Source of the DNA: Amoebophrya sp. A120
Lineage: Eukaryota; Sar; Dinophyceae; Syndiniales; Amoebophryaceae
Length of the DNA: 47,486 nt
NCBI GenBank assembly: GCA_905178155.1
Contig: CAJINV010000006.1
Coordinates: 153,965-201,450, forward strand
Direction of reading: 5' to 3'
Below the pieces are notes generated by a model. The model had not been told where the DNA came from. It searched no databases and was given only the letters and a program-made list of their open reading frames with translations. This document shows, piece after piece, positions 1-10,166 of this stretch. Position 1 is the first letter of the stretch. Each line of letters starts with the position of its first letter. A program made the translations under genes and the position numbers.

Positions 1-463
1 GAAATTTGCTGATGTACTTCTCTAAATCCCTCTTTTCCTCCTCCGTGTGCTTTATTGTGTCCTGCTGGTGCTTATGAACTGCAAATATCTCTGGATGTCT
101 GGAAACTTGTGATGCAAGAAAGGAAATAGTGAGCACACTGTCATGCGCCCCCTAGCATGACAAGTTTTTCCGTAGTTCAGAGATGCGTGCCGCGCCTGAG
201 AAACTGCGTTTTTGCATGACAGACAAGAGGACCTCTTCGCGGACACGCAAGACAGAGTTCAGACTCAGAGTTATGCCAGACTAGCATGACAAGTCTCGCA
301 ATCTCCCAGACCCAGACATTTTTGCAGTGCATAGTGCTTGATGGTGAGTTTCAAATTCTCCAGCGACTTCTGCTGGTTCTGCTCTAATTTTAGCTTCTGC
401 GCAAGGGAGTGGTTCCTTGTGCAGTGGTTCTTTGGTGCCTACAACATACAATTTTACGCACCG
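1..463. other. Non-coding flank, no gene
   Basis: No convincing gene is seen. The stretch carries three GCATGACA words (155, 214, 284), part of a dispersed motif discussed in the findings. It ends with a repeat (425-455) that abuts the LTR. The short antisense reading frames here have no recognisable domain. Confidence 0.5.
425..455 (+). repeat. 31-bp direct repeat, copy 1
   Basis: The sequence beginning TGGTTCTTTGGTGCCTACAA is identical over 31 bp to 1681-1711. It recurs with its right-hand extension at 3298-3334. Copy 1 continues as ACGCACCG straight into the LTR start at 464. Copies 1 and 2 therefore bracket the truncated retroelement fragment. Confidence 0.85.
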
Positions 464-930
464 TGTATGCATAAGGACTTCGGAATCAGATCGAACTAAG
501 ACCACAAATGAACTCGCTCTCCGCTAAGCTTTTGCACTAGGTTCCTAAAATGCACTGACGTTCAAAGACCAGCACACTCTTCAAATTGATGCAAATCTGT
601 AATGCGCGTGATCTAAAAGATCTCACAAGAAGCTTCTCTACGGCATTTGTGTGCGGAGAGGCCACCAGCATGACAGATCTGAGGTTGTTGAAGTTTGTAT
701 TGCATGGATGAACCTTTTTAACGTAGCCACTTTGGCTCAAGGTTGAGCAAATTCCTACAGAGAACATGCGGAAGTTGCTAAAGGAGAAGATACTATGTGA
801 ATTCACAACCATTTTATTTTGCACCCCTATGCCCATCGATGTTCCACGATTCGTTCATGCATTGGTTTTGTTACAAGAGTCTATTTTCGTGTGCGTAGTT
901 CGGTCCGTGTCCAAGTAGTACTTTCGTACA
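464..930 (+). repeat. LTR of truncated Ty3-type element (5' LTR)
   Basis: This 467-nt sequence starts TGTATGCATAAGG and ends CTTTCGTACA, so it has the usual TG...CA termini. It is the reverse complement counterpart of the LTRs at 36384-36849 and 47021-47486. It differs from them by scattered substitutions and by a roughly 70-nt block (about 605-675) that is replaced rather than mutated. A gag reading frame follows about 87 nt downstream, so this is a 5' LTR on the plus strand. Confidence 0.9.
721..741 (+). other. Spliced-leader-like sequence in LTR
   Basis: The sequence ACGTAGCCACTTTGGCTCAAG matches the known dinoflagellate spliced-leader exon (CGTAGCCATTTTGGCTCAAG core) except for one T-to-C change in the core and one change near its 5' end. 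It is followed by GT, as in spliced-leader RNA genes. The T-to-C change falls in the ATTTTGG segment, which is the reported Sm site of dinoflagellate SL RNA, so this older copy is degraded there. Confidence 0.75.
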
Positions 931-932
931 AC

Positions 933-947
933 TGGTGCATCAGCCGG
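933..947 (+). other. Primer-binding site, possibly tRNA-Gly
   Basis: TGGTGCATCAGCCGG begins two bases after the LTR end. Its complement ends in CCA with discriminator A. It resembles the 3' end of eukaryotic tRNA-Gly, whose acceptor strand commonly starts GCAT and whose T-arm contains CCGG. The tRNA identity is inference; the position and the leading TGG are seen. Confidence 0.6.
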
Positions 948-1017
948 ACCTAGCCATAGGACCAAACTTTTAACACTTACGTACTACAAATTTTTTTACC
1001 CCTTTCGCGATTGAATA

Positions 1018-1764
1018 ATGCACACAAATACAAGTAAGAAAAAACCCATTTTCAACATGAGCGGACGGCGATACAATTGGGACCGGGTGCACCAGAACCA
1101 GGCCCAGTACCGACAGCAGCAACAGTGGGAACAAGACCAACAGTTCCAGCCTTACCGGTACCAGGGCGCGGGTGGCGCTAATCCAAGCCCGAGCAGCAAC
1201 CAAAGCGTTCACATGTCGCAGAACAGCTTTACAAATGATCCGCTTGAGCAGCAGCACGGAGGAACAAGCGGGCGCGGGCTATTGGGACGAAGCGGCACGC
1301 AAGGAGCTGCTGCAGCGAGCAGTAGTGGGGCCTTTCCGGGACAAGCTCCCTACCAGCATCCTGCACCGCAGCAGCAAATACCTGCACAGCAAGGAGTTCA
1401 CGTGGAGCCGGGGCGCGCAGTAATCCACGGGCAACAAGTTACCCTGAACATGCAGGACCTTGTCACACATCTCGGGCCGCTCCTCCAGCGCGCGCAGCAA
1501 CAACAAAACGGGGCGGCGCAAGGGATTTTTGGAACGGCCGCAGCCGGCGCTGCGATGCAGCAAGGGCAGCCAAACTTTCCGCCACACCCGATGCAGGAGC
1601 AGTCGCAATTTTCATTCCGCGCTGACAATTTCCCACAAAATTCAGTAAATAACCGCTACGCGCCGGAGCGTGGGGGTGGTTGGTTCTTTGGTGCCTACAA
1701 CATACAATTTTTGTCGGGAAAATGTCGAACACACTTCAACCCCCCAAAAGGTAAACCGTATTGA
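1018..1764 (+). pseudogene. gag: Truncated gag of the Ty3-type element
   Basis: The first roughly 218 codons are nearly identical to the complete gag at 46171-46935, with about half a dozen replacements. The protein is rich in Gln, Gly, Ser and Pro and starts with a short Lys-rich leader; a second in-frame ATG lies at 1057. Homology ends near position 1670. The frame then runs through the 31-bp repeat at 1681 into unrelated sequence and stops at 1764. No pol follows. It is best read as the 5' remnant of an insertion. I see no known capsid or zinc-knuckle motif, so 'gag' rests on its position in the intact element. Confidence 0.8.
1681..1711 (+). repeat. 31-bp direct repeat, copy 2
   Basis: This is an exact copy of 425-455, placed immediately after gag homology ends. 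The sequence beyond it differs from that beyond copy 1. It could be an unusually long target duplication around a 3'-truncated insertion, or a repeat that mediated recombination. Confidence 0.85.
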
Positions 1765-2689
1765 CGGTCAAACTACGATGCTAATAGTGGGAATGCAAAT
1801 TGTCACTTGACTCAAGGCGCCTGGTATGATGTGCATGTCAAATGTTGTAGTCACGATAGCATGCAGATTTAGTGGCATTAGTACTAGTATACGTCGACGA
1901 TAGGTAGCAAGTGCGCACGAGCTAGTTATGTACGATACCGACGAGAGCAAAGCGATTGATGTACGACCGATGACTATTCGGAGTATATACGAACGGATTA
2001 CCGATCGGGAGGTTTTGGAGTTCGAACCGACATGATTCTTACATCCCCTCCTACTCCGAATGTCATGCGGTGCGGCTACTAGTTCTCCTAGGATCAAAAG
2101 CGTAGGCGAATGCGTTCTGGAAACTAGTAAAATTAAACAGTTGGATCAGAAGAAATAGTGACTATTTTTATTGTCGATTGCGACAACTCCTTAGGTAAAA
2201 GATAAATGTTTGTAGTACCAAACTCGATGCTATGATGTGAAATTTGCATTGCGTTTTTGAATGCAATTATACAAAATTAAGTGCTGAGATGATGTGAAAA
2301 TAACCCTGAAAATAAATGTTAAAATCCCTGAAAGACGCTGAAATTCTACTTAAGCCTACGAATTGATGTTTTGAAATGCAACGAGAATCTACGTGAAGAT
2401 GTGAACGATATACGAAAAGCGAATGCGAAATACGATGTGAAGTTTGCGATTTGAAAAACGATAGGTGCCTACTTACGATGAACGATAAACGATAGGCACT
2501 AAACACGATGAGATGCTACTTGTACTTACCATAAATACGACCTAAAAACGTAATCAATATGTTGACTCTGCCTGGTTTGTAACTTCGTTTCTGCCATGCG
2601 GTTTCCATGCGGTTTAATGATCCATGCGTGATTCCATGCGGTTTCCAATTTCGTCAAAGGCGGCCATTTTTCCCCAGATGAACCGAAAT
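1765..2689. other. Non-coding, simple-sequence-rich
   Basis: No gene is seen. 1850-2520 is rich in ACGAT/TACGA-like words. 2594-2640 contains four copies of CCATGCG (2594, 2605, 2622, 2634), three of them extended by GTTT. Short antisense frames lack domains. Confidence 0.5.
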
Positions 2690-3294
2690 TGACAGAATGT
2701 CGTAAACGAATTCTGTTGCGGTTTCTTGTGCTGGCTCAGCGACAAGCGTGAGAGCCATCGCAGTTTCGGGATAGACAGCGTTTATGTCCTCCTGCGCCCC
2801 AAAGAAGTAAAAGTTGTCCACGAAGATTAAAGCAATCACCCCTGACTGCCCCCAGATGCAGGAATCAAGGCGGCACTGAATCCAACCCAAAGAGCAAAGT
2901 CGCTCATTGCGGTATTTGGCCCATCCCATTGAGCAAAGACGCCATTGACCCAGTGAGCGGATCTAGGCGAGACATACACTGTGCAGTTGTACAGGCATGC
3001 CATTTCGAGGAAGGATGTGTTGATGAATTCACTTCCACCATCGACTAGCCAATTTTGTCCCAAAATGCCTCGGGCTCGAGTCATTTCTAGAAACTGCGTG
3101 CTGTGTGAAGCGCTTGGCTTCGTCCCCTTAGGCAAAACCCAAATGACAGAAAACCTGCAGAAAAGGTTCACCGCGTGCAAAATTGCATATCCATGCACAA
3201 AGAAGGTATCGAAAGCCAGCCAGTGCTCAAGATGCCTTCCTTGAATTCCCCCGAATCGAAGTCGAGGGGTGGCAGAGCTTCGAAGTCGATTCAA
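2690..3294 (-). pseudogene. Decayed retroelement integrase core
   Basis: The minus-strand frame 2836-3294 encodes an rve-type integrase core. It has the motif LHAVNLFCRFSVIWVLP, then VDGGSEFIN with the second catalytic Asp, then VNGVFAQW where the third catalytic Glu should lie (NG/GVxER in relatives). The first Asp is not in its usual place and the Glu is replaced, so the enzyme should be inactive. Related but frameshifted residues continue to about 2690. The 5' side is cut off by the 3298-3334 repeat. The style resembles copia-type integrases with an LHVVD motif, but the family is uncertain. Confidence 0.7.
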
Positions 3295-3297
3295 GTT

Positions 3298-3334
3298 GTT
3301 CTTTGGTGCCTACAACATACAATTTTACGCGCCG
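3298..3334 (+). repeat. Third copy of the junction repeat
   Basis: GTTCTTTGGTGCCTACAACA and the following bases through ACGCGCCG match 428-463 with one base changed. As with the other copies it lies at a breakpoint: integrase homology is on its left and the copia-tail copy begins within about 30 bp on its right. Confidence 0.8.
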
Positions 3335-3360
3335 TAGATTCTGCAATGCGACAAAGCACA

Positions 3361-3598
3361 ACAACAAGGGAGGAGCCCAAATAAGCAGAGCACCACCGTG
3401 ATTCACCTAATTTCCTAAAAGAGATTGCAGATCTGTCAAGTTAACTATAGAGAAAACGGAAGCGCTTCCGAAATGCGAAACGCGAAAAGCGAAAAACCAA
3501 AGGGGGGCAGTAGAGACCTAGGAGAGTAAGAAGAGAGAGACAGCGGAAGCGCCTCCGAAAAGCGAAACGCGAAAAGCGAAAAACCAAAGGGGAGCCTT
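3361..3598 (+). repeat. Copy of the copia-gag 3' tail
   Basis: About 238 bp match 32519-32756 with only a few substitutions. The copy includes the last codons of the gag frame (ending SRAPP then stop), the purine-rich spacer, and two units of the GCGAAACGCGAAAAGCG-containing repeat. It shows that this gag-tail segment is a mobile or duplicated unit. Confidence 0.9.
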
Positions 3599-3806
3599 TA
3601 TGTCGATCACAATGGATCATTATCATGTGCTCTTCGGACCAGCACAACTCCCAGCGCATTTTTATTGAACCATCGGGAAGTAGTTTCTTTTGGCATCCTC
3701 CTCAAGAAGCCGCCGATTCGTAGGTCCCGTTGTCTTCGCCCATTGCGTATTATTAATTTTTCGCCAAACTCCACCTCGACCTCCTGCACCAGCCTCGCCT
3801 ACAACA

Positions 3807-4451
3807 ATGCCATTTTCTCATATTTGTGAAAAGCTAAGAACAAACCGGAAGTCCGACAAGGTCGAAGACTTGCACTTCTACTCTACTCTAGGCCTAAGCG
3901 TCAACGACAAATTCAGCGACGCTGCGCCAGTCCTGACGCAACATATAGCAACAGAGAACGAACTTGTTCTACATGCAATTATCAAACAAGCAGAAGAACG
4001 GCACAGTCCGCGGCTGACGCAAGGAACATCACGATTGAACGCTATCGGAGCAGGTAGTATTTTGATATGCGAGCAGGGGGTAGCAGCACTTTTACCCCGG
4101 CTGGACGAAAACCGGAGAGAAACCGTCGCCATCCACGGATCTCTGCACAGTAAGAACTTCTCCAGACGTGAAACTGAACGCCAGGTGGAACAAGCCGCTC
4201 CTCGCATTTATTTCGATAACGCGGGAGTTCAAGTTGGGAGGCGCTTCCGATGTTGTCCCGGGTACCGGGACCGCCGTAGCGGGCTGTCACTTTTGATCAT
4301 GGAACAAACTGAGATCGTACATACCCTTCGACCCTTTGGTCGTCGTCTACGCTCTTTCAACCTTTCAAAACAACAACAAGATCAGCAATATGCGCTGGTT
4401 GGTTTACCAAACCTCATATGTTCTTTTTTACTTTTGTTCGCTAACTTGTAA
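3807..4451 (+). CDS. Unrecognised ORF, doubtful
   Basis: A 214-codon plus-strand frame begins ATG-CCA-TTT at 3807 and contains no domain I recognise. Basic and hydrophobic residues are mixed throughout, and it ends in a short hydrophobic stretch (LICSFLLLFANL). It contains a 28-bp word (4038-4065) repeated exactly at 30449-30476, so part of it is repeat-derived. It is opposite in strand to the host genes. It could be a gene fragment or chance; I give it little weight. Confidence 0.2.
   Translation: MPFSHICEKLRTNRKSDKVEDLHFYSTLGLSVNDKFSDAAPVLTQHIATENELVLHAIIKQAEERHSPRLTQGTSRLNAIGAGSILICEQGVAALLPRLDENRRETVAIHGSLHSKNFSRRETERQVEQAAPRIYFDNAGVQVGRRFRCCPGYRDRRSGLSLLIMEQTEIVHTLRPFGRRLRSFNLSKQQQDQQYALVGLPNLICSFLLLFANL
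4038..4065 (+). repeat. 28-bp word shared with 30449
   Basis: AACGCTATCGGAGCAGGTAG followed by TATTTTGA is identical at 4038-4065 and 30449-30476. The flanks are unrelated beyond a few bases (ATTG versus ATTA immediately before). Confidence 0.85.
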
Positions 4452-5394
4452 TCTTAGTCCTCTTTTACTTTTACTCAACTTTTACTCTTTCAGAAGGAAG
4501 GAACTGCACCACCACGTGGATACACTTGTACTGCTACATGTAAATCTTACAAATCTTTACTCTAAGCTGGGGGTGTATACAGACCTTCTCAGATGTGCCG
4601 TAGTGCTTGATGCGAGTATTCCATGTTGTATAAATAAGGTTGTGGCTACTTCTACTTGAAAAAAACATACTCTTTCCGTCGCAAAATCTTTCTGCTAGTC
4701 CCAAAAAATACGCCAATCAAGGACTGGATCCCACCGTTTCCGTTCATCCAAAGAGCTTTTTTACATCAGTCGGTATGGTGCTTGATCTCGTCGAACTAAG
4801 TACTCGTTTCAAACTTCAATAGGTCAACATATACTTCTTCATCAGGTACGGCGCGCGTGTCTCGGATGTCCCTCCCAGTAACAAAACAAGACAGCAATGG
4901 ACATCATCTGGACAGAACTACTTTACTCGTTAAACCAAACGCACGGGATCACAATCATATTTTCATACATCATATCAGCCCACTTCTACAGGCCTGATTT
5001 TGTTTTTGAGCCATAGTGGCGGCTTAAAATGTTGAAAAAGAGACACTACATAGCCTATCACTAAACCCAACCTAAGGACGAAGGCTTCACTGTGTGTCTC
5101 AAAAAATTCAAACTGATGCTACTTCTTTACTGTAATGATCAGGCTACTTCTTACTTTACTGTAATTCGTCTGCTGCTTTACATACAGCAGTTCCTCTAGA
5201 TGCACTTGCATTTCCAAGCAGGTTTGTTGCGCTGTGAGACTACGCGCAGCAACAACGAGACTCGCGCAAAGATCGTTCGTTAGCATTTTCCATACAACCG
5301 AGAACTCTTCTTTTTAATACTCAAGTCGGAGCCCGACCTCATCAGTCTTTCCGTAGTCTACTGCCACTCCTCACCAATTCTTGAGCTCCTTTCG
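4452..5394. other. Non-coding, downstream of gene D
   Basis: About 0.9 kb without a supported gene, T-rich at 4390-4500. It probably includes the 3' untranslated region of gene D. No clear poly(A) signal was recognised. Confidence 0.5.
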
Positions 5395-8300
5395 TCAAAT
5401 CGCCTTCTCTTTCCGCGCAAGGGTCATGTGCACGCCGCGTTTTCGGACATCGGCAGACGCGGGTAGTTTTCCGCCGTAAACCAATGGCGCGACGTAGTGG
5501 AGGTAGATGTCCTCCGCCACTCCCCGGAACATTTCCAGTACCCGCTTGCGCATTTTCTCATCGGGCTTTTGTTCCCCCTCGTCTACTGCATGCAGCAGCC
5601 CGTCCGGCGAGCATGTTTTTGGTCTGTCGATGGACAAACGCGAGAGCCCGGCCACCAAATTGTTCATCTCTCTGGTACGGCAGTTGCGGGTGAGTTTTTC
5701 ATCGACCTCCCACTTATCCCCGGCCCCACGGCGCTGCACGCAGGCCGCTTCGCCGTGCCCGGGATCTGGGCACAACGCGACCTGACGGTGGCCCTCCGGT
5801 GAACAGAACTCGGCCTCCAGGACATAATGCTCTCCTTCAACCCGTATCTCGCAGGGTGAGAGCCCGTAGAGCGCCACACCGTTCGTAATGGCGCGCTCGG
5901 TTCCCGCATCGGCTGCTTTCCGCTGCACCTCCTCGGTGATGACGTCCACGAGGTGGGACCAGATCCCCGGTTCGCACGAGGTAGGGACCACCATCGTCAT
6001 GTTGTTCGACTGCTGAAGATCAGTTTCCGAGAAACTACAGCACGACGGCTGCCGCTTTCCGACAGTGGTGCAATGACGCGCAGCCGAAGCTCCGTTGTTG
6101 AGGCAGTAGTGCGCCATACTGGATGTGGATGCGGTTTGTGGGCCGTGGTCTTGCTGCACCCGTATTTTGCTTGTCTCGCTTTCAGGAGTCCGTGCGGCCG
6201 AATCGGTACCAAGACTCAGATTTCGCATGGCGGGGTATCGAAATGAAACACCGTTTCCTCTCGCGGAATCATTCAAAGCCGAATCGGACAAATTTTTCGG
6301 GTCGTGCCTGGTCTGGCTAGATGAACATTCTTCGGAAGATAGAAGTCAATGCAAAAGACAATTCTTGGCCAAAGAAGTACGATGCACATGCATGTGCAAA
6401 CAAGAAGGTCTTCAATGCAAAACTAGGTCCTGCAACTTGGTTCACAGAGCCGGCTTTAAAATCCGCGGGAAACAGCACACAATTATTTCATTTGAATACG
6501 GACCCAAGACCGTGCATTGCGGTAATCTGCGTCTGCGCCATTGCGAACGCGGCGATGACAGCCAGAAGTGCTACAGCGGCAATGAACTTTTGTGGTGCCG
6601 CCCGTCTTTCCCACAGCCCTGCGAAATTCTGCGCGACCAGGTCTTTGATCTCTTGAAACTGTCCACGCCGAATGATTTGTGCCTGTGGCTCGTGGGTGAT
6701 AAGGCGCGTTTCTTCCGTCGGAGCAGCTTCCGCGGCCGGGGCCACAGGGGGGGCTGTCTCACTCTGAGTCTGGGCCTCACGGCGTGAAGCTGGCAGACGC
6801 GTGCCCGGGGCCACAGAGGGACCTGAAACCTGAGTCTGGGCATTCCGGTGTGAAACTGGCAGGCGCGTGCGGCGCGTTTCTTCCGTCGGAGCAGCTTCCG
6901 CGGCCGGGGCCACAGAGGGACCTGAAACCTGAGTCTGGGCATCACGGCGTGAAGCTGGCAGACGCGTGCTCTGGGTCTGGACAGGAATATGGTGCGGGGA
7001 GTCAGAACGACGAACCGATGGCGTTGCACCAACTGTAGTACCGTCCGGGACTTCCGCCTGGGCTGAAACAACAATCTGCGGGGCGTTTGGCACAAGTTGC
7101 GGTGCCGCGCAAGTGGGCGTACCCAGAGCCGAGGCTTCCGGTGGTGTCGCCCGTGGACGACCCTCTCCTCGCATAACGCGATCAAGCGTTTCCCAATGTT
7201 TGATACAGGCCGGGCAGTTCGACTGGCCAACTAATTTCAGGTCGTGTCCACACTGCGAACACGGTGATGGACGGAAGCCGGCCCGAATGCCTTGCGGGGC
7301 AGCGCCGGTTGTTTTTGACTGTTGGCCGCAAGCCCCATGCGGCTGTGAGGTCGTGGTGGTCGGTCTGGCACTGCTGCTCGCGCCAGATGATGCAGCGGCC
7401 GACCGGTCCCTCGAACCTGAACGAGATGATTTGCGATTTGGGGAGCGGCGTCGGCGCATGGAAGAAGGGGACCGGGCCGGCGAGCCTGCCGGAGCCTTCG
7501 CTTTCGGTCCCGCCTGGACCTGCGAAAACACATCGAGCGATTCATCGCGACTCATATTTCGGCAAAACCGTGAAGAAGGACCGGACGAGGCCGTGCGACG
7601 AAAAGAGCCCCCGGAACCGCCAGACCGCCCAGAAGAGTAGGTGGTCTTTCGTCCACCTTGACTGCGGCCGAGGGACATAGGCAGGATCATCCCCCCAAGG
7701 ATCACCCCCCTCAAGATGCAGGGGGGGGTGAGGGGGGCCAGGGGGTGGGCGGGCCGGGGGCAGGAAGGTAGGGGGCAACGAGCGAGGCCGGGGGCAGGCA
7801 GCCAGGCTACGGGGGGGACAAGGGCAGGCGGGCCGGCGGCAGGCAGACCGGGGGCAAGGCGGGGCGGCGTTGGTATTTGCCGGAAGGCCTTCCAATAGGT
7901 TTCCTGGCTCAAGATGTGCCACAGGCGGGCAGCCACCCGAGGAAGCCCGGGAGCGCCTAACGCCTCGCCTCCCGAGGCAACAAAGGCGGCACAGTGAGCG
8001 TGCCCCCCCGGGCGGGGTCACGGCAAACCAACGAAGGGGGAAAGGGGGGGGGGAACAATCAAACACAGGGGGGGGGGGCCGGCGAGGCGCGTGCCTTCGG
8101 CCCGGAACAGGAAGGGGGAAAAGGGAATCGCCTGGGCCAGCCGTCGCGACGGCTGGCCCAGACGACACTGCCGAAACCCTAAGCCCTAAGCCCTATGCCC
8201 TTGAGGGGGGTGATCTTGGAAACTTGAGGGGGGTGATCTTATCTTGAGGGGGATGATCCGGCCTACGTCCGCGGCCGAGCCAGAGCGATTCGTTTCCCTG

Positions 8301-9669
8301 CAGCTGCTTCATCCAGTCGTCGGCGCCCGAATCTGTATTGCTTCCACCACTGCTGTCGCCGTCGTTGCCGTCGTCGTTACCTGTATTTGGTAGCTTGTGT
8401 CGTTGACTTAGGTCCCAATTCGGAAGCCGTTTTTCACACTTGCGCCCGGGGCAGCTTGCCTTGGAGCTGGTCCGGCTCCGTAGAAGAAAACGACGCAAAA
8501 GAAATTACTTACATGGGTATAATAAGTCGCTTTACTGTCGCCTTCCTTTGCGTTTTCCATACTCAACTTCCGGCGTCAAAATGCAGAAACAAAAACTGCA
8601 GCAGTTGGTGTTGTTCTATGATCTACTTAGTAACACATATGTATGTCTACCTCCGCCAGACGGTCCTGACCTCCGCGCTGGCCGGGCAGTCATATGGACC
8701 AGCTCTATTTCTGCGGCATGCAATGTCTCTTCGCCGCCTCGGGGTTCTGCGAGTTTCTCGAAAATATTGACATAGTCGCAGGTCTTTTTATACAGGGCGG
8801 TCTGAAGCGGCTCCTCCTCTTGCCCTCCGAACATTGCAGAAACTGCCTTGTCGTCCCCACGGCGCAGCCGATCTATTCGTATCCATGGCGAAAATCCACC
8901 CTGCACGCGCGCCTCGCTCAGGTTGAGATTATTTTCCCAAAGCAACATCCGGAACGCGTCCGCCGGCCTGTTCCTTACTACTAGGCGCCGCTCCGCGCTA
9001 TTTGCTGCGAGTTTGCGGTTCACGTGCTGCGAATACCCTTCCACAGCGACCGCGCAACGCTTCTGTAGATCCCCCAAGACGTCCAGTTCCAGCACTGGAA
9101 GAGCTCGGGATACGGTCGTTAGCGCTCCATTGGCAGTAAGCTTGGTTTTCAGCGTCGCGTAAAACAGTGCGCGGTGACTAGCATCGGCTGTGTGAGGATT
9201 TTGAAAATGTTGAGGAGTAGGCACAATCGTTTCAGGGCACTGCTTGTAGTATATGCAATTGCTAAGTAGGAGTAACACCAGCCATGAAATACGCCCGCAA
9301 CTAGCTTGTGTTGATATGCACGAGCACCTTCAGCCTCGAGTTCCAAAGAAAATAAACGTTCGTACCAGGTCCGCAGACTCGCGTCGCTTCTTGAAATCGC
9401 GTGTCGAGCTCCTCAGACGAATACTCAAAGCGGATCGGCACCTTTGAAGTACCACGAGCGCGTTGTCCTTCTAAAGCAGAAGCCGACGGCGGAACCGAGT
9501 TTCCAGTTCGTTTCGCGTACATCACGTGAAGCAAGCGACAATATCGGTTCTTCTTCTCACCCAGGGAAGCCGCGTCTCCCGGAAGGTACGTCTGTTCCCA
9601 CTTTTCGGTTTGAGCTGTAGATGATTCAATTATTGCGAGGTGACAAGGAAAATCACTTGCGGATGCCAT
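5395..9669 (-). CDS. Gene D: unrecognised single-span membrane protein
   Basis: Proposed exons are 9366-9669, 8671-9304, 8267-8475, 6500-7656 and 5395-6312. They join in phase to about 1073 residues starting MASASDFPC. Introns are GT-AG: 61, 195, 610 and 187 nt. The first is short and the least certain. The third exon is acidic and Gly/Ser/Asn-rich. The fourth has an Arg/Ser-rich stretch, then a C-x2-C...C-x2-C zinc-ribbon-like motif (CSQCGHDL...CPACIKH). Three near-copies of TRLPASRRDAQTQVSGPSV follow. After these comes a probable membrane helix (FIAAVALLAVIAAFAMA, about 6540-6590), then a roughly 300-residue C-terminal domain. No family is recognised. The 610-nt intron is introner-like. A fusion to gene C upstream is possible, because phases would allow an exon link across 9703-10206. 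Confidence 0.6.
6784..7000 (-). repeat. Coding tandem repeat in gene D
   Basis: The protein segment TRLPASRRDAQTQVSGPSV is repeated three times, with the trailing APAAEAAPTEETR present after two of the copies. The DNA copies (for example CCTGAAACCTGAGTCTGGGC) are close to identical, indicating recent expansion. Confidence 0.85.
8132..8161. repeat. Perfect 30-bp palindrome
   Basis: CTGGGCCAGCCGTCG is followed immediately by its exact reverse complement, inside the introner-like intron. It would form a stable hairpin in RNA. Confidence 0.95.
8169..8199 (+). repeat. Short telomere-like run
   Basis: ACCCTAAGCCCTAAGCCCTA resembles a degenerate CCCTAA/CCCTAAA telomeric repeat. It is only about three units long and lies within the introner-like intron. 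Confidence 0.4.
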
Positions 9670-10166
9670 GCAACAGCATAATCTGCCTTTATGGGGCTTC
9701 AGCGTTATTCCTGTCTAAGTCTACAATGCATGAAGCTGAGCAACAGAAGTGAGCCAACAGCTTCAAAAGACAAGGCTCCCGGTCCGATTCAAATGCGTAT
9801 CTTATCAAACAATACCAACACAGGCGGGTAGTAAAGTCATCTGCCTGCTTTCCACAAAACTGCTTTGCTCCGGGCCCGAAATGTCAAAATCAAAAATCAT
9901 GTGCTTGCAGCGGGTGAGGCGGCTTTCCCAATCATCGACGGATATGTTTTTTTGTCACACGGAAAAGGTCAACGCACTTGCTTGATTTTGAATACACTTG
10001 AAATTGAAACTGCGGCCAGCTCTGTGCATACTTAATAAATAGACCAACGTGGTCGGCATACACGATTCGGCCTCGACGTCGCAGCTAGGTATAGGTGAGC
10101 ACTGCTTCAAGTTTCACACAACCTAGTAGAGCCGTGTGTGAAAAAAAAAGTTATGTGTGCTGAAAA
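9670..10166. other. Gap between genes C and D
   Basis: About 500 bp with no supported exon. It is either an intergenic spacer or one more intron. A phase-0 donor (CAA|GTATGG, just below 10207) and a phase-0 acceptor (ACTTAG|ACA, about 9703) could link exon 4 of gene C to gene D. Confidence 0.45.

Larger units (their letters stand above)
7657..8266 (-). mobile_element. Introner-like intron in gene D
   Basis: This intron is bounded on the minus strand by terminal inverted repeats. The left end is GGACGTAGGCCGGATCATCC; the right end, reverse complemented, is GGACATAGGCAGGATCATCC. The 9-bp word CTCGGCCGC lies directly outside both ends (plus 8271-8279 and 7664-7672), in the same reading frame. 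Two splice solutions keep the protein frame. One removes one copy of the 9-mer with the intervening DNA (non-canonical ends). The other uses GAC|GTAGG and TCAAG|GTGG (canonical GT-AG, 610 nt). The interior is very GC-rich with G tracts, tandem TTGAGGGGGGTGATCTT units near 8200-8250, and a perfect palindrome. Introners with these features are known from dinoflagellates; the assignment here is inference from structure. Confidence 0.75.

Noticed and set aside
742-770. Mini-intron after the leader-like sequence (GTTGAGC...TTCCTACAG)
   Set aside because: About 21 nt is too short for normal splicing; the GT more likely reflects spliced-leader RNA structure.
970-1732. Antisense and alternative-frame ORFs over the truncated gag
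   Set aside because: They mirror the gag frame, and the same shadows appear over the intact gag at 46.2-46.9 kb.
7542-8168. 208-codon minus-strand ORF across the introner-like intron
   Set aside because: It reads through the GC-rich intron and is in the wrong frame for the zinc-ribbon and repeat exon.
8169-8199. Telomere or interstitial telomere
   Set aside because: Only about three imperfect units, inside an intron, with no extended array.
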